Source of the DNA: Thermoprotei archaeon
GTDB lineage: Archaea > Thermoproteota > Thermoprotei_A > Sulfolobales > Acidilobaceae
Direction of reading: 5' to 3'
DNA: 46,210 bases
NCBI GenBank assembly: GCA_029335875.2
Contig: JARJMZ020000005.1
Coordinates: forward strand, 1 to 46,210
Shown: in pieces, positions 26,201 to 34,229 of the stretch
How positions within the stretch are numbered: position 1 is the first letter of the stretch
Layout: each line of letters begins with the position of its first letter
Position numbers and translations under genes: made by a program
The notes under the pieces: generated by a model
What the model was told of the DNA's origin: nothing
What the model saw: the letters and a program-made list of their open reading frames with translations, nothing else
The model's database searches: none

Positions 26201-26413
26201 GACGCGGAGGCTAGATGGCATAAGAGGAGCCACGCTTCAACAATACTCTCCGAGCCTACAACAGTAGATGTAACACTAGAGCCGGGGCTCGCAGCTCTAA
26301 CCCTCAAATACTCCCCCTACATATTGGGAGCTTTGGGCGCCGCCGTCAGCCTAATAATCTTTATAAGAGTTAAGAGAACTGTGGAAGAAAAACTAAAAGA
26401 AGAATACTTCTAG
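23273..26413 (+). CDS. Large surface/secreted protein: N-terminal propeller-like region, carboxypeptidase-regulatory-like repeats, C-terminal anchor
   Basis: The 1046-aa protein begins with a signal peptide (ARLLIGISLVIAFLFSSLPL). Residues about 50-180 and 470-600 hold WD/PQQ-propeller-like repeats (SLAVDSTPPSYVAVGTSLGE, VEVSPDASRIYVGLSSGQVV). The second half contains three or more beta-sandwich repeats of the carboxypeptidase-regulatory type (ARVKDPWGNPLAGAKVTLTR; KLVDVDGNPVETPVHMLI). A membrane helix near residues 1010-1030 and a charged tail (KRTVEEKLKEEYF) anchor it. The TTG start has GGGGGGT about 10 bases upstream. It is divergent from the pilus operon across 127 bp, so a cell-surface role is likely. 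I do not recognise a named family. Confidence 0.75.
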   Translation: MNLARLLIGISLVIAFLFSSLPLESSEAILTREVKVESGSTRVYGLEIVKLPPELTYKAFIPLKDSVIVASEDYVAEFDLKSLKVRWAQAILGEITSLAVDSTPPSYVAVGTSLGEALTVSYTSPGFKGSFYTATRAPVRDAYVISLPDGFRLAVLDSAGFLYVTRVVRGPLGGGWFEAGPVPHRGALTGVHGFKVVSLHPLLHALDWTRSMFLGGRLAALVDIVLPVKVDAHSFLGGVSVNAYIREGSRLGPAATGVFNLTGDLVLEGRVYYAVAAGKYMVPLPGRASGLDPWIYEASNHTITVWGLPPDSYTLIAFYESRLVNKTGGFTISSTCYGGVKSVRVEPGRIVDGGVITLEYKAGSVEACLEAVDVKGIKIRELYRPGLMQAVLLLNASRLPESFDYARDGKVVLLPVPEEVRVKGVETLAGHSIALLLKPGMGRPAGWAELGVDSIFVVGVGEWLLVYYLTGGFEIADTGYMQPQSIYLGNPITSVEVSPDASRIYVGLSSGQVVKLEWLRAKPWHAPEEPLRNRYYLDSALTIGSSPVNSIVEVEGGEKVVVTTLSGRIQVLSLGVLRNEWTPILRGPPGYEGLDTGLPGLVVGARFEEPVIALSPGTRDIYVFRFGLERLQPLILNVVQVNFREDGTWYPSKPTYNVEVQAYDGGALLASDRVEDGKATLFLPLGLYTIRVEIPELGRASANISIKPGFDERMVLFMGAPGAPLRVEVLEPGANISAYAPLIRPPAVKAVVKLVDVDGNPVETPVHMLISSLTLKYTASTVARGGRAVLEVPLGEYNVTLRPESPLYSAGSFKVKVTTRGVEPDTFILEPARFNVNVKLVDKISKALLSEQYLVKFERLELGSKLLTYQRELRVTGQATVTLPAGSYKITLTPIGKSNYEPPREVGFTVEGPRDVVVELNPKTYTLTARVKDPWGNPLAGAKVTLTRHGGGFTYEGETDDSGTLTIGAPYGVYDVDAEARWHKRSHASTILSEPTTVDVTLEPGLAALTLKYSPYILGALGAAVSLIIFIRVKRTVEEKLKEEYF

Positions 26414-26729
26414 TGACCCGTCATTCTACACTATATTTGAAAGGGGGTTCCTACTAATATTGGAGTGGTCGCCGGAACCCAATGCTATTGATCTTGGGCC
26501 CGGCTTCCCCCTCGGCCTGTTGGGGGTTCCATTGGCTGGCATTACTGGGGCCACCCTGAGCTCGCCTCTAAATGCCGGTCATTGAGGCAGACGTAGCGTG
26601 GAGGCCTTAAAATAACTCTAAGCTTCCATTTCACATTAACGCCTCTAGGCAGCCATGTTAACCAAAATACCTTAGAGATTTTACTCTAAGAGTCTCTTAT
26701 TTAAATTTTCTTTAAGCCTCGGTATCCTG
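26414..26729. other. Gene-free stretch with inverted repeats, and promoter of the aminotransferase gene
   Basis: No coding frame stands out. Bases about 26446-26610 are GC-rich with potential stems: GGGTTCC (26448-26454) with GGAACCC (26475-26481), and CCCCC with GGGGG enclosing a 10-base loop about 26504-26528. GGGGGTTCC occurs twice. I see no tRNA features and no C/D boxes. The last 40 bp are AT-rich (TTATTTAAATTTTC near 26698) and give a TATA box for the gene at 26730. The GC-rich part may be a small RNA gene. Confidence 0.4.
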
Positions 26730-27926
26730 GTGGTGATATTGTATCCTGACGAGCGCCGCATACTCATGACCCCGGGCCCTGTGGTTTTCAGTATAGATAC
26801 TCTTAGGTATATGCTTTCCACTGTTTACGAGCATACGAGCCCCGATTTTGCAGCAGTGCATGGTGAGGCTGTTAGGAAGTTTAGGAAAGTTGTTGGGGCT
26901 AGGGATGGGATGCCCGCGTTCATAATACCAGGGTCTGGCAGCCTGGCTATGGAGGCTTCCCTCCTGAATACTGTTAAGCCGGGCTCCAGGGTTCTAGTTG
27001 TTTCTCACGGCTATTTCGGCGATAGGTGGGCTAGGATAGCCTCCTCTAACGGCTATGATGTTAGGGTTTTAGAGGCGGAGCCTGGAGACGTGGTGGGGGA
27101 GGATGTTATAGTTGGGGAGCTCTCGAAATCCAGGTATGAGGCTATACTCGTCAACCATGTTGAGACAAGCACCGGGGTCAGGGCTGATGTCGAGAGTCTC
27201 GCTAGGGTTGCCGGGAAGTTCGACTCCCTCCTAATAGTCGATGGGGTTTCAAGTGTGGCGGCCGAGCCTTTAGAATGCTCCAACTGGGGGGTTGACGTTG
27301 TCCTGACAGCGAGCCAGAAAGCTCTGGAGACCCCGCCGGGGCTAGCTTTAATATCCCTTTGCACGGAGAAAGCTGTAGAAGCCTATGGTGAGGCTTCCAA
27401 GAACGTCAAAGGGTTCTATTTGAGGCTTAGCGAGTGGGAGAAAGTTATGAGGGCGTACGAGGAAGGCAGAATAGCCTACTATGCTACCCCCGCAACTCAC
27501 CTTGTGGTGGCCTTGGAGAGGTCTCTCGACAAGATCCTAAGGGAAAGCTTAGAGAATAGGTTCAAGAGGCACTCAGCCCTAGCTAAAGCTGTGAGAGCCG
27601 GGCTAAAAGCCATGGGCCTCAAACTAGTAGCCAGGGGGGAGGAGATAGCTGCAAACACTGTAACAGCAGCTTACACACCCCCAGGAGTAAGCCCCTCAGA
27701 GCTTAGATCAAAGACTATATCTAGAAACGTGGTAATAGCCATGCCTCTACACCCGGCTCTGAGGGATAAAAGCTTCAGGATAGGCCACATGGGCTCCGTC
27801 AACGCCAACGACGTGATATCAACTATAGCAGCCCTAGAAAGAACGTTAAAATCCTTGGGCGCTGAAATAGAGCTAGGCTCAGGCCTAAAAGCAGTCCAGG
27901 AGACTCTAGCTTCCTATTCCCTTTAG
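26730..27926 (+). CDS. Class V aminotransferase (serine/alanine--glyoxylate aminotransferase family)
   Basis: The 398-aa PLP enzyme matches the serine-pyruvate/alanine-glyoxylate aminotransferase group: LMTPGPVVFS (12-21) at the N-terminus, GSGSLAMEASLLN (68-80), NHVETSTGVRADVE (142-155), Asp171 in LLIVDGVSS contacting the PLP nitrogen, and the Schiff-base Lys197 in TASQKALETPPGLALIS. It transfers an amino group between an amino acid (Ser, Ala or Asp) and a keto acid such as glyoxylate. The GTG at 26730 would be nearly leaderless; a TTG at 26739 preceded by GGTGGTGA is a possible alternative start. No pathway partner lies adjacent. Confidence 0.92.
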   Translation: MVILYPDERRILMTPGPVVFSIDTLRYMLSTVYEHTSPDFAAVHGEAVRKFRKVVGARDGMPAFIIPGSGSLAMEASLLNTVKPGSRVLVVSHGYFGDRWARIASSNGYDVRVLEAEPGDVVGEDVIVGELSKSRYEAILVNHVETSTGVRADVESLARVAGKFDSLLIVDGVSSVAAEPLECSNWGVDVVLTASQKALETPPGLALISLCTEKAVEAYGEASKNVKGFYLRLSEWEKVMRAYEEGRIAYYATPATHLVVALERSLDKILRESLENRFKRHSALAKAVRAGLKAMGLKLVARGEEIAANTVTAAYTPPGVSPSELRSKTISRNVVIAMPLHPALRDKSFRIGHMGSVNANDVISTIAALERTLKSLGAEIELGSGLKAVQETLASYSL

Positions 27927-28059
27927 GGAGTAAACAACGATCAGCTGTTAATGCTAGTAGCTTAAACACTTAACTATGTATGGATCTTGGGCTCCAACAT
28001 CGCGTGATCGTGAATGCCAGGATGTCTCGATGGTTCGCGTCACCGGATGGGGTCTGGGG
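27927..28059. other. Intergenic region between convergent genes
   Basis: This 133-bp spacer is GC-rich and non-coding in its second half (about 27985-28055). Convergent 3' ends need no promoter here. It shares only the short word ATCTTGGGC with the 26490 gap. I see no defined element. Confidence 0.3.
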
Positions 28060-29139
28060 CTAATCTATAACTTCTACTTTTCTGGCTAAATTGTAGGCTA
28101 CACTCTCTTCTAAAGGTTTGTCCCCCAGTATAGTGTACCTGTCAGGCCTTATTGTTGGGGCTATTGTTAGGGCTTTGACAACCTCATCGCTTGTAACCCC
28201 CAGCTCTCTAGCGTTTGTGGGAGCCCCCACGGTTTTCAGGAGTTTCCTTATTTTCCTCCAGTTTAGCCCGTGGAGGCTGGCCATTATTATCGTCCCCACA
28301 CCCACAGCTTCCCCGTGTAGTGGGGGGTTTTTAGCAGTCATTGTTAGAGCGTGGGCGAACAAGTGTTCTGAGCCGCTGGCCGGCCTGGTGCTCCCCGCTA
28401 TGCACATGGCTACCCCGCTGCTCACGAGAGCTTCTAGGAGTATCCTGTAGCCTTCCAGGCTCCCCGCCGCTATCTCTCTGTAATAAGTGCTTACATGTGT
28501 AGCGCTCATTAGGGCGAGGCTGGCCGCGTAGTCTCCATAGTATTCTCCTTTCAACATGCTTGCGAGCCTCCAGTCTCTCACCGCCGTAATCTTACCTATG
28601 AGGTCCCCAAACCCCGCAATGTTATAGCGCCGGGGGGCTGAGGCTACTACTTTAACATCTATTATTATAGCGTCCGGGGCCTTAGCGAGGCGCGAGACAG
28701 GCCTGTCGAAACCCTTCAAGCTAGCGTACGGCGACGTTATCCCGTCATGGCTCGCCGCTGTAGGTATGCTTATGAAGGCTTTCCCCCCGGTTTTAGCAGC
28801 GTATTTAGCCACATCTATAGACTTGCCCCCGCCCAGCCCTATTATGGCGTCCACACTGTCTTTCGAAGCCTCCTCCGCTACTCTAGCCGCCGTGTCTACG
28901 CTCACATCGTTAACTATGGAGTCCCAGGCGTTGAACCCCTCATCATGGAGGCTCTCTAGTACAGTGTTTAACGCTATCCCCCTAACGTTGGGCCCAGTGA
29001 TTATGAGGAAGCTTGAGCCCCTCCCGTAGAGTGTGGCCATGTAGTCCCCCACCTTCTCCAGGACCCCGACGCCTACAACTACTTTCCTAGGCAAGTCTAT
29101 AATATGGTCTCCTCTGTCGGGCCTCACAGTGAAATCCAA
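28060..29139 (-). CDS. egsA: sn-glycerol-1-phosphate dehydrogenase
   Basis: The 359-aa enzyme reduces dihydroxyacetone phosphate to sn-glycerol-1-phosphate with NAD(P)H, the stereochemistry-setting step of archaeal membrane lipid synthesis in the cytosol. The nucleotide-binding GLGGGKSIDVAKY starts at 101. IPTAASHDGITSPYAS (125-140) is characteristic of the family. Predicted zinc ligands are Asp179 (GFGDLIGK), His259 (SGSEHLFAHAL) and His275 (PLHGEAVGVG). Length is normal. It starts at TTG and is divergent from the proteasome gene. This gene is one of the clearest archaeal markers in the window. Confidence 0.96.
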   Translation of the reverse strand: MDFTVRPDRGDHIIDLPRKVVVGVGVLEKVGDYMATLYGRGSSFLIITGPNVRGIALNTVLESLHDEGFNAWDSIVNDVSVDTAARVAEEASKDSVDAIIGLGGGKSIDVAKYAAKTGGKAFISIPTAASHDGITSPYASLKGFDRPVSRLAKAPDAIIIDVKVVASAPRRYNIAGFGDLIGKITAVRDWRLASMLKGEYYGDYAASLALMSATHVSTYYREIAAGSLEGYRILLEALVSSGVAMCIAGSTRPASGSEHLFAHALTMTAKNPPLHGEAVGVGTIIMASLHGLNWRKIRKLLKTVGAPTNARELGVTSDEVVKALTIAPTIRPDRYTILGDKPLEESVAYNLARKVEVID

Positions 29140-29171
29140 TCCAAATACCCGCCTCTAGCTTGGGCGTTAAC

Positions 29172-29222
29172 AGTTTTTAAATAATACTATAGCGACACGC
29201 ATTAAAGGCTTAAATTATAACA
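29172..29222. promoter_or_regulatory. Divergent promoters of egsA and the proteasome beta gene
   Basis: TTTTTAAATAATACT (29173-29187) read on the minus strand is a TATA box about 35-45 bp before egsA. GCTTAAATTATAAC (29209-29222) on the plus strand sits 25-35 bp before the proteasome start. Confidence 0.45.
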
Positions 29223-29245
29223 GCTAGTTTTGGGAGTGGAGAAGA

Positions 29246-29863
29246 TTGCAGGGTATTAAGCCTGTGACAACAGGCACTACAACCCTAGGCTTAATAGCTG
29301 GAGACCACGTGGTGCTAGCGGCCGATAAGAGGGCCACGGCCGGGTTCATGATAGCTAGTAGGAGGGTTAAGAAGATAGTTAAGATAACGGACTACGCTGC
29401 TATCACTATGGCGGGGCTCGTTGCAGACGCCCAAATGCTGGCGGACATACTTGGGACGGAGGCTAGGGTTTACGAGCTGGAGACAGGGGCTAGGATGAGT
29501 ATAAAAGGTATGGCCACGCTCCTCTCAAACATACTATTCTCCTATAAGGCGTTCCCGTTCCTAGTCCAGGTTATCATAGGAGGCTACGATGTTAAGCCCA
29601 GGCTCTACGCTCTAGACCCCTTCGGCAGTGTCACCGAAGAAACTTACGTGGCCACAGGCTCGGGATCACCCATAGCATACGGGGTTTTAGAGGAGCATTA
29701 CAGGGAGGATTTAAGCCTTGAGGAGGCCATTAAAATAGCCACTTCAGCCATAAGATCCTCAATGCTGAGGGATGTAGCTTCGGGGGACGGGGTTGACATA
29801 GTAGTTATTAGCCGGGGAGTGTACGAGGAAAAGTTTATACCCTTCAGTTCCCTAACAATATAG
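29246..29863 (+). CDS. psmB: Archaeal 20S proteasome beta subunit
   Basis: The 205-aa precursor has a 10-residue propeptide (VTTG) cut before Thr11, the N-terminal nucleophile of the mature subunit (TTTLGL). The catalytic companions are present: Asp27 (mature Asp17, in LAADKRA) and Lys43 (mature Lys33, in RRVKKIVKI). The later ATGSGSPIAYGVLE and SGDGVDIVVI motifs also match. It forms the inner rings that degrade unfolded proteins. The start is TTG with GGGAGTGGAG upstream. The very short propeptide is common in archaea. Crenarchaea often have two beta genes, one of them non-catalytic; this copy has an intact active site. Confidence 0.96.
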   Translation: MQGIKPVTTGTTTLGLIAGDHVVLAADKRATAGFMIASRRVKKIVKITDYAAITMAGLVADAQMLADILGTEARVYELETGARMSIKGMATLLSNILFSYKAFPFLVQVIIGGYDVKPRLYALDPFGSVTEETYVATGSGSPIAYGVLEEHYREDLSLEEAIKIATSAIRSSMLRDVASGDGVDIVVISRGVYEEKFIPFSSLTI

Positions 29864-29922
29864 AGGGTTCGCCTCCTACCCGGGGCGATCTCTTCACTTC
29901 GAACCGTCAGGGTGGCTTAAAG

Positions 29923-31926
29923 GTGGGTAGCCAGGAGATACCTGAGTATGGGGAGGAGTTTAGGAAGAGGGCTGTAATGGAAATATTCAAGGTCCTGGGA
30001 GGAGCTGAGATTTCAACCGTCGAGTTTGAGGGGCCCGAGATAGCTGTCTACGTGAAGAACCCCAGGTTCATATTGGAGAACGAGGAGAAGATCAAGGAGC
30101 TCGCTAAAATACTTAGGAAGAGGGTTGTAGTGAGGACGGACCCCAGAGTTAGGAGATCTAGGGAGGAGACTATAAAGTATATAATGAGTCTAGTCCCTGA
30201 AGACGTCACAGTAAACCCTGAAGACATACAGTTCGACGATGTCCTGGGGGAGGTTAGGGTTCTAGCTGATAAGCCCGGTAAACTCCTAGGTAAGGGGGCT
30301 GCCCTGAGATACCAGGTTTTAGCGGAGACTGGGTGGAGGCTGGAGGTTTACAGGAAGCCCCCCATGGCCAGTAAGATCCTGGAATCCATTATGAGGCATC
30401 TAACGGTAGCCTCAGCTGAGAGGAAGAAGGCTCTAATGGAGATAGGGGATAGGATCTATAGAGACCTGGTTATAGGGACTAAATATGTGAGGATCACGGG
30501 TCTAGGGGGCTTCTCTGAGGTTGGGAGGGCTGCTATACTAGTGGATACTGGGGAGAGTAGAGTCCTCCTAGACGCTGGCATGTCGCCTTCAGCTATGGGG
30601 CTTGAGGGGCTGCCAAGCTTCCTCACCCCAGAGTTTAGGGTTGAGGATCTAGATGCTGTCATAATAAGCCACTCTCACATAGACCATGTGGCCGCCCTCC
30701 CGCTTCTCTTCAAATACGGTTATAGGGGCCCTGTTTTCGTGACCCCGCCTACTAGGGATATAATGCTACTTATGCTGTCAGACTTCATAGAACTTTCTAA
30801 GAGGGAGGGTAGGGAGCCCCTTTATACTATGAAGGAAGTAGCCCTCGCCATGACTAGAGTTATCCCCGTTAACTATAACGTTGTCGTAGACGCGGCCCCC
30901 GACGTTAAGCTCACTTTCATCAACGCCGGCCACATCCTAGGCTCTAGCATGGTTCACATTCACGTGGGCCAGGGCCTCTTCAACATACTCTACACGAGCG
31001 ACATGAAATATTACAGGATCAAGACGGACAGGGGCACGAGGCTCTTACCGCCGGCTGTCGAAGAGTTCCACAGGGTTGAAGCTTTAATACTTGAGAGCAC
31101 TTATGGGGCTAAAGAGCCCCAGCCTAGGGAGAAGGCTGAGGCTGACCTTGTATCGCTTATCGGGAAGATAGCCTCAACGGGGGGGAAGCTTTTAATCCCG
31201 GTCATGGCTGTGGGTAGGGGCCAGGATATACTCTACGTGGTTAACACAGCCCTGGCGAGGAAGGCTATACCGGAGGTTCCAATATACGTTGACGGCATGA
31301 TATACGAGGTTACAGCCTTATACTCTGAGTACCCGGAGCTCCTGGCCAAGCCTGTTAGGGACTTGATGCTATACCAGGGCGACAACCCGTTCCTCGGGCC
31401 TACGACAATATATGTTAACGACGAGTCTAAGAGGTGGGAGGCCATAGAATCTCAAGGGCCGGCAATAATACTGGCGACCAGCGGCATGATGACTGGAGGC
31501 CCTGTGATCGAATACTTCAGGAACATGGCCGAGGACCCCAGGAATATTCTAGCCTTCGTAACCTACCAGGCCCCTGGAACACTGGCGAGGAGGCTTGCGG
31601 AGGGGGAGAGGGAGGTTGAAGTTTACGAGGATGGGAGGCAGAAGAAGCTTAAAGTCAACATGGAAGTAGTTTCTATAGAAGGGTTCACAGGGCACTCCAC
31701 CAGGGGCGAGCTACTACAGTTCCTGAGGCATTTGAGGCCCAAGCCCAGAAACATAATACTCAACCACGGGGAGCCCGCAGCCATCCTCAGCCTAGCTCAG
31801 AGTATAAAAGAGTCGTGGCAGAAGCTACTGTTTGAAACGCCCCCCGAAATAATAGTCCCCGAGAACCTTGAGTCCATAAGATTATACCCCAGGAACACTA
31901 AGATGCGCCTGGCGCTAAGCTACTAG
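29923..31926 (+). CDS. fttA: KH-domain beta-CASP ribonuclease/termination factor (aCPSF1, FttA)
   Basis: The 667-aa protein belongs to the archaeal CPSF73-like family that terminates transcription and cleaves RNA. Two N-terminal KH-type domains (residues about 1-150; GKLLGKGAALRYQVLAETGW at 118-137) precede a metallo-beta-lactamase domain with HSHIDH (250-255), followed by the beta-CASP insertion. The C-terminal part has GFTGHSTRGEL (His591) and NHGEP (His615), so all metal-binding motifs appear intact. It starts at GTG 59 bp after psmB on the same strand, possibly co-transcribed. Its 3' end overlaps the convergent PUA gene by 4 bp. Confidence 0.95.
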   Translation: MGSQEIPEYGEEFRKRAVMEIFKVLGGAEISTVEFEGPEIAVYVKNPRFILENEEKIKELAKILRKRVVVRTDPRVRRSREETIKYIMSLVPEDVTVNPEDIQFDDVLGEVRVLADKPGKLLGKGAALRYQVLAETGWRLEVYRKPPMASKILESIMRHLTVASAERKKALMEIGDRIYRDLVIGTKYVRITGLGGFSEVGRAAILVDTGESRVLLDAGMSPSAMGLEGLPSFLTPEFRVEDLDAVIISHSHIDHVAALPLLFKYGYRGPVFVTPPTRDIMLLMLSDFIELSKREGREPLYTMKEVALAMTRVIPVNYNVVVDAAPDVKLTFINAGHILGSSMVHIHVGQGLFNILYTSDMKYYRIKTDRGTRLLPPAVEEFHRVEALILESTYGAKEPQPREKAEADLVSLIGKIASTGGKLLIPVMAVGRGQDILYVVNTALARKAIPEVPIYVDGMIYEVTALYSEYPELLAKPVRDLMLYQGDNPFLGPTTIYVNDESKRWEAIESQGPAIILATSGMMTGGPVIEYFRNMAEDPRNILAFVTYQAPGTLARRLAEGEREVEVYEDGRQKKLKVNMEVVSIEGFTGHSTRGELLQFLRHLRPKPRNIILNHGEPAAILSLAQSIKESWQKLLFETPPEIIVPENLESIRLYPRNTKMRLALSY

Positions 31927-32429
31927 ACTATGTATGGGGTCAGCTCATCGTTAATATAGTGGATGCTCTTAACAGCCTTCCCCTTAACACTCTTACCTAT
32001 ACTCTCGGAGACCGCCCTGGAGTCTATGAGGGCCTCCCCCACCATGACAGGGGTTTTAGCCTCCTCATCCACAGCCACAACAATATCCCCGGGCTTAAAC
32101 TCCCCCACCACACCTCTAACGCCCGGTAGCATGAGGTCAGCTCCACGGGCTACAGCCCTCGTAGCCCCCCTATCTATATAGATGTGGGGAAGCCACTCGT
32201 AACCCTTAAAAGCTAGTAGCCTGAGCGTCGGAACCAGCCTCCCAGAGACCCTGAAGAGGCTTGGGACGCCGTCGAAGATATACATTATGGTGCCGCCTGC
32301 AGCCGCCTCCTCCACTAGTTCGGGGTTGGCTAGGGGGAATTTAGGGTATGTTTTAATAACCTCCTCCAGGAGTGCTCTTAAGGTTTTCTTTGAGAGGGGG
32401 TGCCTCTTACTCAGCTTGGGCTTGCTCAT
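31923..32429 (-). CDS. PUA-domain RNA-binding protein
   Basis: From the ATG at 32429 the product is 168 aa (KPKLSKRHPLSKKTLRALLE). The N-terminal half (about 1-80) is an alpha/beta pre-PUA-like domain, and the C-terminal half is a PUA domain (PHIYIDRGATRAVARGADLM, GVVGEFKPGDIVVAV, then PVMVGEALIDS). Such archaeal MCT-1-like proteins bind structured RNA, tRNA or the ribosome; the exact role is unknown. A TATA box at 32487-32494 places transcription start near 32462, which excludes the longer in-frame start at 32486. It is divergent from the Sm-like gene and next to L37e, so translation-linked work is plausible. Confidence 0.82.
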   Translation of the reverse strand: MSKPKLSKRHPLSKKTLRALLEEVIKTYPKFPLANPELVEEAAAGGTIMYIFDGVPSLFRVSGRLVPTLRLLAFKGYEWLPHIYIDRGATRAVARGADLMLPGVRGVVGEFKPGDIVVAVDEEAKTPVMVGEALIDSRAVSESIGKSVKGKAVKSIHYINDELTPYIV

Positions 32430-32483
32430 CCCGTATACCCAGTGGTTTAGGGGGGTGGAGAATATATTAGCCTTAAGGGTTAA

Positions 32484-32496
32484 CATTTATAAGATA
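32484..32496. promoter_or_regulatory. Shared TATA-like element between PUA and Sm-like genes
   Basis: ACATTTATAAGAT reads as a TATA box on both strands. It lies about 25 bp before the Sm-like ATG at 32516, giving a leaderless message, and about 55-60 bp before the PUA ATG at 32429, giving a leader of about 30 bases. A second AT run (CTTAAAACTAG) lies nearer the Sm gene. Confidence 0.4.
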
Positions 32497-32497
32497 A

Positions 32498-32761
<264 letters not shown>

Positions 32762-32772
32762 GTGTGGGGTTC

Positions 32773-32961
32773 ATGGTTAAAGGAACGGCTTCAATGGGCC
32801 AGCATGGCAGGGGTAAGACTCACATAGTGTGTAGGAGGTGCGGCAGGAGATCCTACAATGTTGCTAAAGGATACTGTGCAGCCTGCGGCTTCGGGAGGAG
32901 TAGGAGGATTAGGAGGTATAGCTGGCAGAATAAGAAAGTCAACAGGGTGAGGGTAGTCTAG
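32773..32961 (+). CDS. rpl37e: Large ribosomal subunit protein L37e (eL37)
   Basis: The 62-aa zinc-ribbon ribosomal protein has CRRCGRRS and CAACGFG, giving the CxxC-x14-CxxC zinc site, and a very basic tail ([19 protein letters not shown]). The [14 protein letters not shown] start region is characteristic. I chose the ATG at 32773, preceded by GGTG, over the in-frame GTG at 32764. It sits between the Sm-like gene and an M24 peptidase in one operon; the peptidase GTG begins at the base after this stop. Confidence 0.96.
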   Translation: MVKGTASMGQHGRGKTHIVCRRCGRRSYNVAKGYCAACGFGRSRRIRRYSWQNKKVNRVRVV

Positions 32962-34095
32962 GTGCCCGGAGAGTTGGGCGGTTTCGACTCTAATAGGGGT
33001 AAACTTAGGAGGCTCATGGAAGAGAGGGGGCTGACTAGCCTCATAGCGCTCGGTAAGAGTAACATAGTCTACGCTACGGGGCTCAGAGAGCCTAGCGGGG
33101 CCCTAGTGCTTACGGCAGGGTGTGGGGACTATGTTCTAGTCCCCTTCCTAGACTACTATAGGATCCAGTTCCAGGCGCCCAGGGATCTTGAGGTTAAAGC
33201 GTACTATAGGGGTGGGGAGGAGGCTATAAAAGGCGAGATCCCCGAGAGGGACGTCATAGTTGGGGGTCTAGCAGACGCCATACTCAAAGTTATAGAGGGC
33301 TGCAGCTCCAAGCCAGCCGTAGACTATAACTGGGCCCCAACCCCCATAATTAAAACCCTAGAGTCTAAACTTGGAAACATTGAAGATGCGAGCAGCAGCA
33401 TAGCTAAGGTTAGGAGCGTTAAAGAAGACTGGGAGGTTGAGCTTGTAGAGAGCGCCCTACGCATAGCTGAGGAATCTCTAAAGAGGGCTGTTGAAGACCT
33501 GAGGGAGGGAGTCTCAGAGCTAGAAGTCTCAGGCTTAATAGCGATGTTCATGAGGCGGCTGGGAGCCTGGGGGGAGGCCTTCCCCACTATAACAGGGTTC
33601 TACGATAACACTGCACTGCCACACCACACCCCCACAACATTAAAGCTGACAACGCCGGGCCCAGTGCTAATAGACCTGGGAGCCGCTCTAGCAGGCTACA
33701 ATAGCGACCTAACCAGAACCTTATGGTGGGGCGGCGGGGGGAGAGAGTTTAACGCTAAAGTGGAGGCTGTTGTTGAAGCCCAGAACGCCGCCATAGACAC
33801 TATAGCCCCCGGCGTGGAAGCCTGGGAGCCTGACAGAACTGCGAGGGTAGTCTTGGAGAAGAAGGGGCTATCCAAATATTTCAGCCACGGGCTGGGGCAC
33901 GGCATAGGAGTGGAGGTGCACGAAGAGCCCTACATGAGGCCGGGATCGAAGACTGTACTGGAAAAAGGCATGATAGTGACTGTGGAGCCTGGAATATACA
34001 TGCCGGGCCTCTACGGTGTAAGAGTCGAAGACCTAGTACTGGTAACGCAGAAAGGTAGGAGAGTGTTAACTAGAATATCGAAAACCCTAGCCTAA
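32962..34095 (+). CDS. Xaa-Pro aminopeptidase/dipeptidase (M24 metallopeptidase)
   Basis: The 377-aa protein has an N-terminal creatinase-like domain (about 1-145) and a pita-bread catalytic domain. The five metal ligands are all visible: Asp238 (LIDLGAA), Asp249 (YNSDLTRT), His313 (HGLGHGIGVEVHE), Glu342 (VTVEPGIY) and Glu356 (VRVEDLV). It cleaves N-terminal residues preceding proline, or Xaa-Pro dipeptides, in cytosolic peptide turnover. It is the last gene of the Sm-L37e operon, starting at GTG directly after the L37e stop. Prolidase and aminopeptidase P cannot be told apart here. Confidence 0.93.
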   Translation: MPGELGGFDSNRGKLRRLMEERGLTSLIALGKSNIVYATGLREPSGALVLTAGCGDYVLVPFLDYYRIQFQAPRDLEVKAYYRGGEEAIKGEIPERDVIVGGLADAILKVIEGCSSKPAVDYNWAPTPIIKTLESKLGNIEDASSSIAKVRSVKEDWEVELVESALRIAEESLKRAVEDLREGVSELEVSGLIAMFMRRLGAWGEAFPTITGFYDNTALPHHTPTTLKLTTPGPVLIDLGAALAGYNSDLTRTLWWGGGGREFNAKVEAVVEAQNAAIDTIAPGVEAWEPDRTARVVLEKKGLSKYFSHGLGHGIGVEVHEEPYMRPGSKTVLEKGMIVTVEPGIYMPGLYGVRVEDLVLVTQKGRRVLTRISKTLA

Positions 34096-34229
34096 GCAAG
34101 CGGCAAACCCCCGTAGAAGGCTTGATCAGTATTACCCATGTTGCTCACACTAGCTACTCTTGGATATACTCTTATAACTCCTCCCGCAAGCCTGCTATAG
34201 TAGAGGGTTGGGCTTTGCGGCCTCATTTC

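Noticed and set aside
29880..29922. TTCGAA-containing tRNA T-loop-like word before FttA
   Set aside because: There is no matching cloverleaf, and the spacer is only 59 bp.
32430..32486. Longer start of the PUA protein
   Set aside because: The only good TATA box places transcription start downstream of it.
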